A model generated the notes under the pieces. That model was not told the origin of the DNA. It did no database searches and worked only from the letters and a program-made list of their open reading frames with translations. 64,000 nucleotides of DNA from Desulfocapsaceae bacterium (lineage in GTDB: Bacteria > Desulfobacterota > Desulfobulbia > Desulfobulbales > Desulfocapsaceae), in the NCBI GenBank assembly GCA_031292275.1, contig JARLHL010000027.1, forward strand, positions 1 through 64,000. The letters run 5' to 3'. The number at the start of each line of letters is the position of its first letter. Within the stretch, counting starts at the first letter, position 1. Shown one piece after another: positions 51,646 to 60,500 of this stretch. A program made the position numbers and the translations under genes.

Positions 51646-53367
51646 ATGGGAAAGAAAATTGTTATAGTGGGCGGAGTGGCGGCCGGACCGAAGGCCGCCT
51701 GCAGGGTTAAACGGCTGCTGCCGGATGCCGAGGTTACGATTATCGATCAGGATAACCTGATCTCCTATGGCGGCTGCGGCATTCCCTATTATGTGTCGGG
51801 GGATGTTGCTGACGATTCGGCATTGCGTTCCACCAGTTTTCATGTGGTACGGGATGAAAATTATTTCCAAAATTTTAAAGGTATTAAGACCCTGACCTCA
51901 ACGGAGGTCCTGTCGATTGACCGGGCCCGGAAGACCATTGAGGCCCGCAATGGACTCACCGGCAGCACGGGGACTATTGCCTACGACACCCTGATGCTGG
52001 CCACCGGCAGCAGACCGAACATCCTGCCGATCCCGGGTGTCGACCTCGACGGCGTGTTCACCGTCAGCAATCTGCATAAGGCCATTGCCATCAAGGAGCG
52101 GATTGCCAAAGGGCAGGTGGGAAAGGCGGTGGTCATAGGCGGCGGCGCCATCGGCATTGAGATGGCCGAGGCCTTTACCGATCTCTGGGGGGTCGAGACG
52201 ACGCTCATCGAGTTCCAGTCGCAGCTCCTGCCGAAGATTGTCGACTGGCCCATGGCCGCGGTGCTCTGCAAACATCTTCGCGACAAGAATGTCACGGTCC
52301 ACCTGCAGGAGGGCGCCACCGAGATATTGGGCCGGGACGGCCGGGTTGTGGGGGTTCGAACCAAGACGCGGGATCTTGAGGCCGACCTGGTCATTATGGC
52401 CACCGGCGTCAGACCCCGTTCAGAACTGGCGCAGCAGGCGGGGCTGCAGGTCTCAAAAAGCGGGGGCATCGTCGTCAACCAGCGGATGCAGACCAGCGAC
52501 CCGGACATCTATGCTGCCGGTGACTGTGTTGAAATTCCTCATCTGCTCACCGGGAGGAGTTTCTATGCGCCTTTGGGCTCGCTGGCCAACCGGGAGGGCC
52601 GGGTGGCCGGCGACAATATGGCCGGCATCCCCACCACCTTCACCGGCGGGGTCGGCAGCTTCATCATGAAGGCCTTCGATGTGTGCATCGCCGCCACCGG
52701 ACTCAGCCTGGAGACGGCCAGGGCCGAGGGCTATGATGCCGATGTCTCGCTGACGGCCCCGGCTGACCGTGCCCATTTCTTCCCGTCGCAGGGAATCGTC
52801 TGCTGCATGATGGTCTTCGACCGGAGGACCAGGAAGGTCCTGGGGCTCCAGGCCGTAGGTCCGATGAACGATTCCATTTCCGCCCGGATTGACGCTGCCG
52901 CCGCCTATCTGACCAAGGGCGCCGATATCGATGATTTTGCCAATCTGGAAATGGCCTATGCACCCCCCTTTTCATCGGCCATCGACACCATCAATGCTGC
53001 CGCCTATGTGGCCGGGAATATCTGCGACGGACGTCTGCGGACCATTGATCTGGGCCAGTTCCTGGAATGGATGGACGACCTCTCCCGGCATCCTGACTGG
53101 ATTGTTCTTGATGTCAGACATCCGCAGCAGGCGGCCCCCTTCGTCGAGAAGTTCGGCAAGGGTTTGTGGCTGTCCCTCCCCGACAGTGAGATTCGGCAGC
53201 GCTATCAGGAACTCCCGCAGGATAAGAATATGATCATCTTCTGTAATGCCGGCAGCAGATCCTATGAGGTCCAGGTGTTTCTTGATTCCATAGGGGTGAA
53301 GAACAATATCGTCTTAAGCGGAGGGTTTAACGTGTTGAAACGGATGGGCGCCAGCTGGCTGCCATAA
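51646..53367 (+). CDS. CoA-disulfide reductase / NADH-dependent oxidoreductase with rhodanese domain
   Basis: 573 aa. FAD motif IVIVGGVAAGPKAACR, the single active cysteine in SYGGCGIPYYV (Cys44), NAD(P) motif VVIGGGAIGIEMAEAF and the AAGDC motif belong to the CoA-disulfide reductase/Npsr family of the pyridine nucleotide-disulfide oxidoreductases. A C-terminal rhodanese domain (about 480-573) keeps its catalytic Cys near 532 (IIFCNAGSRSYE). Such fusions reduce CoA persulfide or polysulfide, fitting a sulfur-metabolising anaerobe. AGAGGAG precedes the ATG. Confidence 0.9.
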   Translation: MGKKIVIVGGVAAGPKAACRVKRLLPDAEVTIIDQDNLISYGGCGIPYYVSGDVADDSALRSTSFHVVRDENYFQNFKGIKTLTSTEVLSIDRARKTIEARNGLTGSTGTIAYDTLMLATGSRPNILPIPGVDLDGVFTVSNLHKAIAIKERIAKGQVGKAVVIGGGAIGIEMAEAFTDLWGVETTLIEFQSQLLPKIVDWPMAAVLCKHLRDKNVTVHLQEGATEILGRDGRVVGVRTKTRDLEADLVIMATGVRPRSELAQQAGLQVSKSGGIVVNQRMQTSDPDIYAAGDCVEIPHLLTGRSFYAPLGSLANREGRVAGDNMAGIPTTFTGGVGSFIMKAFDVCIAATGLSLETARAEGYDADVSLTAPADRAHFFPSQGIVCCMMVFDRRTRKVLGLQAVGPMNDSISARIDAAAAYLTKGADIDDFANLEMAYAPPFSSAIDTINAAAYVAGNICDGRLRTIDLGQFLEWMDDLSRHPDWIVLDVRHPQQAAPFVEKFGKGLWLSLPDSEIRQRYQELPQDKNMIIFCNAGSRSYEVQVFLDSIGVKNNIVLSGGFNVLKRMGASWLP

Positions 53368-53432
53368 TTTGCAGGCGGGGCTTAATTGTTGATTCCTGCG
53401 TAAATTTATACGACTCCGTGTAGACAAAACGC

Positions 53433-53475
53433 AACTCCTCGTGATAGAGTGTTACGTATTGCGAGGAGTTTTTTT
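53433..53475 (+). terminator. Rho-independent terminator after the CoA-disulfide reductase
   Basis: AACTCCTCG (53433-53441) pairs with CGAGGAGTT (53462-53470) around a 20-base loop, followed at once by TTTTTC. Confidence 0.75.
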
Positions 53476-53505
53476 CAATTCCCCTATTAAATGAGGTGTC
53501 CGTCC

Positions 53506-55125
53506 ATGGTAGTGCTGAATACCACGCATATGGTTGAAGAGATTCAGGAAAATATTAAGACCCGTGATGCCATCAAGGCTCGGATTGTTCTTTCGCATAT
53601 AGGACAAGTTGATAAAACCATTCAGAACAGGCTGGTTTATGAGCTCCTACGCGGAGACATGGAATTTACATCGCCGCTCTTGCTCTTCCTGCTGACGGAG
53701 TACTCTGACGTCACCGATACCATGCCGGTTATTCGGGAGACCCTGCTTTCCAATCTCCTCGCCTATCCGGAGATGCTCCTCAAGTTCCTTGATTCGCCTG
53801 CGATCAAAAACAAGGGCTATCTGGTCCAGGTCGCAGGTGAGCTGCGTATGGAGGAGGCAACGCCGATCTTGATCAGGTTGGTGGCCGAATCTACCATGGA
53901 ACACGATATTCTGCAGATTATTGAGACCCTGGGACAGATTGGCGACCCGCAGGCCATCAATACCCTGACGGATTTTCTCTATGCGGCCAATCGCGATCTG
54001 ATTATGGCTGCGGTGCAGTCTCTGGGGATGGTGGGGACGCCCACGGCCATGCATCGGCTGGCGGAACGGATGGGGACGGATAACGAGCTTGATTTTCTTA
54101 TTCTGTCGATCTTTGCCCAGGTTCAGGATCAGGTGTCCCTGGACAAATTGAACGATACTCTCCGCTCTCACTATGCCCACATGCGCACCTATGCCAAGAA
54201 GGAACTCTTTAACATTGGTCCGAAGGCGGTGCCCAATCTGATCCAGAACCTGCTGCACAATGACCCCGATTTTCTGATCCATACCCTCAATATTTTAGGA
54301 GACATTGGTGATGAGTCTGCCATTAATCCGATCCGGAAGCTGCTGGCCAACGAGCCTAAAGATGCCAATGTCCGCTTTGCTGCCTACGAGGCCCTGGCCC
54401 TGCTGCCGTTGAAAAAGGGCGCTTACACCCTGACGGCCGGCCTGACGGATAAGGAAGATCATGTCTGTGTTGCAGCGGCGAGGGCAATTGATCAGAATTA
54501 TTCGGAGATACTCGCTGCCGGAATAAAAAATCTTCTGCGGAACAGGGACGACGATGCCCGCCATATAGCCAAGATCATCGTCAACGCCCAGGTCGACAAG
54601 ATCTTTCTCAGTTTGGCAGCAGATGAGGTCTTCCAGGAGATGGCGCTCATCTATCTGCCCCATGCCCACAAGGACATCAGGGACCATTACCATCGTCTGC
54701 TTTTTGAAAAGGGTTTTTCCGACTTTGCCTATAAGATCAGCGGGGAGGAGAAGGAGATCGCCAAACCCAAGGTGGTGGCTGTTGATGATTCAAGGATGAT
54801 TCTGAATATCTATAAGGCAACCCTGCACGAGCTGGGTTTTGATCCGGTACTCTTTGAGTTTCCTGCCTCGGCCATGGAATGGCTGCTGCAGGAAAGGCCT
54901 GCCATGGTGCTGACCGATCTCAACATGCCGGACATCACTGGTGTCCAGTTGACCGAGAACCTGCGAAAAACCTATTCATCCGCAGAGTTGCCGGTGATCA
55001 TGGTGACCACCCAGAATGAGGCCCAGGACAATGAGGCGGCGATGAAGGCCGGGGTCAACAAGATCATCAATAAGCCGTTCAACGCCCAGTCCCTCAAGGC
55101 GGCTATGGATGAATTCCTGCATTGA
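53506..55125 (+). CDS. HEAT-repeat protein with C-terminal receiver domain
   Basis: 539 aa. The first ~410 residues are alpha-helical repeats of HEAT type (e.g. ILQIIETLGQIGDPQAINTL, ILGDIGDESAINPIRKLL), a protein-interaction scaffold. The last ~120 form a CheY-like receiver: acidic pocket VAVDDSRMI near 425, phosphorylatable Asp near 471 (VLTDLNMPDITG), switch Thr (VTTQNEA) and Lys in INKPFNAQ. There is no output domain of a usual kind, so phosphorylation may alter binding by the repeats. Start at ATG 53506, with GAGG nine bases upstream; ATG 53491 overlaps that site. The 3' end overlaps the convergent PHP gene by about 23 bases. Confidence 0.85.
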   Translation: MVVLNTTHMVEEIQENIKTRDAIKARIVLSHIGQVDKTIQNRLVYELLRGDMEFTSPLLLFLLTEYSDVTDTMPVIRETLLSNLLAYPEMLLKFLDSPAIKNKGYLVQVAGELRMEEATPILIRLVAESTMEHDILQIIETLGQIGDPQAINTLTDFLYAANRDLIMAAVQSLGMVGTPTAMHRLAERMGTDNELDFLILSIFAQVQDQVSLDKLNDTLRSHYAHMRTYAKKELFNIGPKAVPNLIQNLLHNDPDFLIHTLNILGDIGDESAINPIRKLLANEPKDANVRFAAYEALALLPLKKGAYTLTAGLTDKEDHVCVAAARAIDQNYSEILAAGIKNLLRNRDDDARHIAKIIVNAQVDKIFLSLAADEVFQEMALIYLPHAHKDIRDHYHRLLFEKGFSDFAYKISGEEKEIAKPKVVAVDDSRMILNIYKATLHELGFDPVLFEFPASAMEWLLQERPAMVLTDLNMPDITGVQLTENLRKTYSSAELPVIMVTTQNEAQDNEAAMKAGVNKIINKPFNAQSLKAAMDEFLH

Positions 55126-55906
55126 GGAGATCCGGCAGTCTGTCAAAATACCTGCCGACATCTTCGGGGCGGTGAGCATCTGAAGATGCGAGCAGGGGGA
55201 TGGCTCTGGCAATGGCCATCTCTACGATCGGGGCGGCCGGGAAGGCTTCGCCCCGGATGTCCAGGCCCGATGTGTTGATCTCAAGGCACATGCCCCGCGC
55301 CTTGACCGCATCCAGAAGACATTCGATTTTGGCCACATGGCTTTCGGAAACCTGCAGATCGGGCACATAGCGCAGTCCTGCATCCAGGTGGCAGAGGATG
55401 GTTCCCGGCAGAACGTGTACCGCCTCAATAAGTGTATCGAAGTACCGGTGCAGAAGCTGATCGGAGCCTGCCTGGAGAATGGCCTCAATATTGGATCCTT
55501 TGCGGCTGACCAGATTCAGGTGGCGGGCAAGGCCGGGCTGCCGGCAGTAATGGTAGGATACGCCGATCTGGTCCCAGTGTCTTTTTTCAAGCCTCTGCAG
55601 CAGCTGGTCCTTCTCGTCCGGGTTGTAGCCCAGCTCCACACCAAGACCTATGTCCAGACGGTTGCTGTATTTTTTTCGCAGCCGTTCCCCCTCCCTGAAA
55701 TAAGTGTCGAAATCCTCGTCTGAAAGCCAGGTCGTCTGAAAATAATTGACGCCGCATTCCATGTGTTCAAGAAAGACCAGTTGTTGCAGACCCCTGGCAA
55801 TGGCCGCGCGCACGTAGTCCTCCATTGCGCCGACAGCATGATGGCAGAGGGACGTGTGAACATGGTGGTCTCTCCGGATATCAATTGATACGGGCTGTCT
55901 GTTCAT
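55103..55906 (-). CDS. PHP-domain phosphoesterase (histidinol-phosphatase-like)
   Basis: 267 aa. The PHP metal-binding residues are visible in RDHHVHTSLCHHA, EHMECG, GVELGY and LASSDAHRPEDVG. This is the fold of HisK-type histidinol-phosphate phosphatases (eighth step of histidine synthesis), but PHP proteins also include other phosphoesterases, so substrate is uncertain. The ATG at 55906 is preferred to TTG 55918. It runs convergent to the HEAT/receiver gene. Confidence 0.85.
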   Translation of the reverse strand: MNRQPVSIDIRRDHHVHTSLCHHAVGAMEDYVRAAIARGLQQLVFLEHMECGVNYFQTTWLSDEDFDTYFREGERLRKKYSNRLDIGLGVELGYNPDEKDQLLQRLEKRHWDQIGVSYHYCRQPGLARHLNLVSRKGSNIEAILQAGSDQLLHRYFDTLIEAVHVLPGTILCHLDAGLRYVPDLQVSESHVAKIECLLDAVKARGMCLEINTSGLDIRGEAFPAAPIVEMAIARAIPLLASSDAHRPEDVGRYFDRLPDLLNAGIHP

Positions 55907-55984
55907 GTCCAGCGGCAAAGGAGAACCAGATTCGGAAAACCGGTCAGGGGAGAAAGCAGGATGTCGGTCCGGCAGGGGGGAAAA

Positions 55985-56179
55985 TCAGGCATTTCCCCGG
56001 GGAAAGAAGTGGAGAACCCCATCAATGGCAGAGGTATCACAGACATGTCCCATCTCCAGTTCAAGATCAATATATTCCTCTATCCCGTCAATGCGCAAAG
56101 AGAGCGCAGGACCATTGGGCAGGTGATAAATAATGGTATTGACACTTGTTAAGTCAATGGGGGACGTAAGCAATTTCAT
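55985..56179 (-). CDS. Small conserved-looking protein of unknown function, 64 aa
   Basis: From ATG 56179 (MKLLTSPIDLTSVNTIIYHL) to TGA at 55985 this frame reads like a real small protein: balanced codon use, alternating hydrophobic strands (IIYHLPNGPALSLRIDG) and an acidic helix (EEYIDLELEMGHV). An AAAGG site lies eight bases before the ATG; an in-frame ATG at 56197 or 56215 is possible. It lies 78 bases upstream of the PHP gene in the same direction, so they may be cotranscribed. I recognise no family. Confidence 0.48.
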   Translation of the reverse strand: MKLLTSPIDLTSVNTIIYHLPNGPALSLRIDGIEEYIDLELEMGHVCDTSAIDGVLHFFPRGNA

Positions 56180-56388
56180 TCGAAATACCTTTTTCATAAA
56201 ACGGAAACCAAGCATTCAGTATACCGGAAAATCGGCAATAACTGAGGAGAACATATACGGTCTTTAAGGTCAAACTGCAAGGGTTATCATCAATGTCGAT
56301 TATTATGCCCTTTTGGGCGGTGTATCAGTGATTCTGTCTGCGGTTTCCCGGCAGCAGGCACTTTAGGCCGAAATGAGGGGAAATGGAT

Positions 56389-56417
56389 TTGACACCTGCT
56401 CTGGAGATGTATAATAT
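56389..56417 (+). promoter_or_regulatory. Sigma70 promoter of the YkgJ-type gene
   Basis: A perfect TTGACA (56389-56394) is followed by TATAAT (56410-56415, 15-base spacer) or the overlapping TAATAT (17-base spacer). Confidence 0.65.
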
Positions 56418-56491
56418 GTGGAATTCCCCGGCTCAATTATCTCCATAATTGATACCCTTTTGCAGATCATAATTAACAACCAGGTGAAGTG

Positions 56492-57445
56492 ATGAGTGAA
56501 GACAAGATGTCTGGAAAAGAAAAGACACTTTTTGGCCAAGAGCGAAACCCGTCGAATATTGTTCCCACAAAGTTAACCCTCGACAGCCGGTTGAAATTTC
56601 GCTGCCATCCCGGTGTATCCTGTTTCACTGCCTGTTGCGGTGGCATCAAGATAATCCTGACTCCCTATGACATTCTGCAGCTGATCAAACGGCTGGGGAT
56701 ACCCGCCCATGAATTTCTGCATACGTATACCCATCCGACCTACCTGGAAAAAACAGATATGCCGGGTGTTATGATCAAACTGAATGAAGAGGATAAGAAG
56801 TGTCCGTTCGTCACCCCGGCTGGCTGTACCGTCTACACAGACCGCCCTACGGCCTGCCGGTACTATCCTGTAGGCATGGCTGACTTTCACGAAGGGGGGA
56901 CCAGGGACGGCGATGAGGATGCTGCCAAGACGGCCACCGAAGATAAATTCTTCTTCATCGTCAAAGAAGACCACTGCAAGGGGTTTGACGAGGACAAGGA
57001 GTGGACGATCAGGGAATGGCGGGCGGACCAGGGGGTTGATGTCCGGGATGAAATGAACAAGGAGTGGCTGCGTCTGGTGATGCGGCGGAAATCCTTCGGG
57101 CATCAGGCAACCTTGTCCGACCAGGCCAAGCGGATGTTCTTCATGGCTTCCACGGACCTTGCCCACTTCAGGCGCTTTATCTTCGAGAGTTCCTTCCTCG
57201 ATACCTATGAAATCGATCAGGAGACCATCGACAAAATCCGGGAGGATGATGTGGAGCTGATGCTCTTCTCGTTTAAATACCTGGCGGCTACCCTTTTCGG
57301 GGCCCAGGGGATAAAGATTAAAGACGGGAAGGTGCAGGAAAAGATCAAACAGATCAAAGCGCGTCAGGATGAGTCTGTGACCAAGTCCATTCAGGAATAT
57401 GAAGAGCTCATGGCCGCTCGCGGGCAGCAGAAGAAGGGCGAATAG
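56492..57445 (+). CDS. YkgJ-family cysteine-cluster protein
   Basis: 317 aa. The cysteine pattern FRCHPGVSCFTACCGGIKI near 36, then KKCPFVTPAGCTVYTDRP and TACRYYPVG, is that of the zinc/iron-chelating YkgJ-type domain (CxnCxxxCC ... C ... C ... RPxxCRxYP). Members probably bind an FeS cluster or zinc; function is generally unknown. The C-terminal ~130 residues are a charged helical extension ending in a lysine/glutamine-rich tail. ATG 56492 follows AGGTGA. It stands alone between its own promoter and a terminator. Confidence 0.85.
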   Translation: MSEDKMSGKEKTLFGQERNPSNIVPTKLTLDSRLKFRCHPGVSCFTACCGGIKIILTPYDILQLIKRLGIPAHEFLHTYTHPTYLEKTDMPGVMIKLNEEDKKCPFVTPAGCTVYTDRPTACRYYPVGMADFHEGGTRDGDEDAAKTATEDKFFFIVKEDHCKGFDEDKEWTIREWRADQGVDVRDEMNKEWLRLVMRRKSFGHQATLSDQAKRMFFMASTDLAHFRRFIFESSFLDTYEIDQETIDKIREDDVELMLFSFKYLAATLFGAQGIKIKDGKVQEKIKQIKARQDESVTKSIQEYEELMAARGQQKKGE

Positions 57446-57486
57446 AAGAAAGGGTTCGATTGCCCGTCATTGAGACGGATGAAATG

Positions 57487-57524
57487 AAAAAGGCTGCGAG
57501 GATCATCCCTCACAGCCTTTTTTT
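57487..57524. terminator. Bidirectional terminator between the YkgJ gene and PFOR
   Basis: AAAAAGGCTG-C-GAGG (57487-57501) pairs with CCTC-A-CAGCCTTTTTTT (57508-57524), leaving A and T runs on both sides, so it can end both convergent genes. Confidence 0.8.
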
Positions 57525-57535
57525 GTTCCGTTGCC

Positions 57536-57568
57536 AGCTCCCCTTGCGCGTAAAACCCAAGGGGAGCT
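57536..57568 (-). terminator. Second hairpin at the 3' end of PFOR
   Basis: AGCTCCCCTTG (57536-57546) and CAAGGGGAGCT (57558-57568) are perfect 11-bp arms around an 11-base loop, 17 bases past the PFOR stop on the minus strand. No T run follows directly; it probably protects the mRNA end ahead of the bidirectional terminator. Confidence 0.6.
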
Positions 57569-57584
57569 TAGGTAGGCGTGCTTG

Positions 57585-60500
57585 CTATTTGGTCTCCGGC
57601 TCCAGGGCCTGTGCGCGGCCCTTCAGGAACTTCCAGGACTTGAGAACGTCCTTCTGGGAGAGTTCCATCAGTTTGTCGGCATGCTCAGGATTGACCCGCT
57701 TCAGCATCCGATAGCGGTTTTCACCCATTGCATACTCATTAAAGCTGATGGTGGGCTCCTTGGAGTCGATGGTCAGAGGGTTCTTGCCCTCGTCATCCAA
57801 CTCGGGATTGTATCTGTACAGCGGCCAGTGACCGCACTGGACGGCCTTGGTCTGCTGCTCGAAACCGTTTTCCATATTAATGCCGTGATTGATACAGTGC
57901 GCATAGGCAATAATCAGGGACGGTCCGTCATAGGCCTCGGCTTCGGCGATGGCCTTGATGGCCTGGGCCGGATTGGCACCCAGAGCGATCTTGGCTACAT
58001 AGACATTGCCGTAGGTGGCAAAGATCATGCCCATGTCCTTCTTCGGCATCTTTTTACCGCTGGCTGCAAACTGAGCGGTTGCTGCCCGGGGGGTGGACTT
58101 GGACATCTGGCCGCCGGTGTTGGAGTATACCTCGGTGTCGAGAACCAGGACGTTGACATTCTGTCCGGAGGCCAGGACGTGGTCAAGACCGCCGTATCCG
58201 ATGTCATAGGCCCAGCCGTCACCGCCGATGATCCAGACGGATTTTTTCACAATATAGTCGGCCACATTGATAAGCCGTTTGGCGATGATGTTCTTACTGG
58301 CTGCCAATACCTCTTTCAGGGCAGCGACACGACCGCGCTGGGCCTCTATCTCAGTTTGAGTCTTCTGGCTGGCCTTGAGAATTTCGTCGGCCATTGCCGC
58401 AGCGACGATATTCTCTTTCACGGCCAGGTTGATAAGCTCGATTGCCTGAGAGGCGAGTTTGTCAACGGAGGCGCGCATACCAAGACCAAATTCGGCATTG
58501 TCCTCGAACAGGGAGTTGGCCCAGGAGGGTCCACGTCCGTCCTGACGTTTGCAGTAGGGGGTGGTCGGCAGGTTGCCGCCGTAGATGGATGAACATCCGG
58601 TGGCATTGGCTGCAAGCATCCTGTCGCCGAAGAGCTGTGAGATCAGCTTCACATACGGGGTCTCGCCGCAGCCTGAGCAGGCGCCGGAGAACTCGAAAAG
58701 CGGACGTATCAGCTGGCTTCCCTTGATGGTGGCAGGATTGATCTCTGCCGGATCCATCTCGGGCAGGCCCAGGAAGAAGGAGACATTCTTAGACTGGACC
58801 GTACGGATTTCCTCACTGTTGCTGACCATCTCCAGGGCCTTGGTCTTGGCCGGACAGACCTTGGCGCACAGGGTGCAGCCGCAGCAGTCTTCAGTGAAGA
58901 CCTGAACCATAAACTTCGAACCCTTGAAGTTCTTGCCGACCGCCTCTTTGGACTTAAAGGCCTCCGGCGCGCCGGCCAGATCTGCTGCTATCTTGATCCG
59001 GATGGCGGCATGGGGGCAGACCAGCGAGCACTGACCACACTGAATGCAGTTGTCCGGGATCCAGTTGGGAACGGAGACCGCGATATTACGTTTTTCATAC
59101 TGGGTGGTGGCGGTGGGCCAGGTGCCGTCCACAGGGATCTGCGAGATCTTCAGCGTGTCACCCTTACCTTCAATGATCTTGGCGGTGACTTCTTTGACGA
59201 AGTCCGGGGCATCCTCGGGGACAGTCGGAGGGATCAGATGTCCGTCGGATGAACTGCCAAGCTTGACCTGCACGATGTTCTTGATGGCGGCATCAACGGC
59301 GCCATAGTTCATGTCGACGACCTTGTCACCCTTCTTGCCGTAGGTCTTGTAGATGGCTTTCTTGATGGCGGCGATGGCCTCTTCCTGGGTGAGGATGCCT
59401 GAGATCATGAAGAACGCGGTCTGCATGATCATATTGATACGGGCGCCGAGTCCCAGGGCCAGGCCCAGGGAGATGGCATCGATAATATAGAACTTGGCGT
59501 TCTTGGTCATCAGGTCCTTCTGCACCCTGCCCGGCAGCTTGCTCCAGATGGTATCCTTGTCGAAGCTTGTGGTCAGCAGGAAGGTTCCGCCATTCTCCAG
59601 GTTGCAGAGCATGTCGTACTGGTCAAGGAAGGTGAAGTTGTGGCAGGCGATGAAGTTTGCCTTATTGATCAGATAAGGGGCTACAACCGGGTTCTTGCCA
59701 AAACGGAGATGGCTGGTGGTGATGGACCCCGATTTCTTGGAGTCATAGACAAAATACCCCTGAGCCGAGTTGTCCGTCTCGGTGCCGATGATCTTGATAG
59801 TGTTCTTGTTGGCGCCGACGGTGCCGTCAGAACCGAGACCATAGAACATGGCGCGATATACGTCAGATCCTTCGATGTTGAAGGAGGCATCATAATCAAG
59901 GCTGGAGAAGGTGACGTCGTCGTGAGGACCGACGCAGAACTTGTTTTTCGGGGCCATTGCAGCCATGTTGTCGAAGACAGCCTTGGCCATTGCCGGGGTG
60001 AACTCGGCGGAACCCAAGCCGTAACGGCCGGACAGGATCATCGGCATATAGGCGGAACTGTTGGCCTCGACGGCCTCGCCGATGGCGGCGCGGACGTCCA
60101 GATAGAGAGGCTCGCCAGGTGCACCCGGCTCTTTGGTCCGGTCAAGCACGGTGATTCTTTCGACGGTGGACGGCAGGGCGTTGACCATGGCCTTGCAGTC
60201 GAACGGACGATACAGGCGGACGATAACCAGGCCCACCTTTTTGCCCTGGGCGGCCAGGTAGTCAATGGTGGCGCTGATTACCTCACAGCCGGAGGCCATC
60301 ATGACGACGACATCAGTTGCATCCGGGGCACCGTGGTAATCGAAGAGATGGTATTGACGGCCTGTCAGGGCCGCAAACTTGTCCATGGTCTCCTGGATGA
60401 TCGAGGGTACCGCGCTGTAGAATTTATTGACGGTCTCACGGCCAGAGAAGTAGATGTCCGGATTCTGGGCGGTACCGCGGATGGTCGGACGGTCCGGGGT

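Larger units (their letters stand above)
55907..56491. other. Spacer between the PHP gene and the YkgJ-type gene
   Basis: Holds a probable small minus-strand gene (55985-56179) and the promoter of the YkgJ-type gene (56389-56417). About 56220-56385 shows nothing recognisable apart from AT-rich promoter-like sequence. Confidence 0.5.

Noticed and set aside
53491-53505. ATG 53491 as start of the HEAT/receiver gene
   Set aside because: The GAGG of this ATGAGGTG overlaps it and sits nine bases before ATG 53506, which is the better-placed initiator.
57582-58592. 336-codon plus-strand ORF opposite PFOR
   Set aside because: Antisense shadow; PFOR on the other strand has all conserved motifs.
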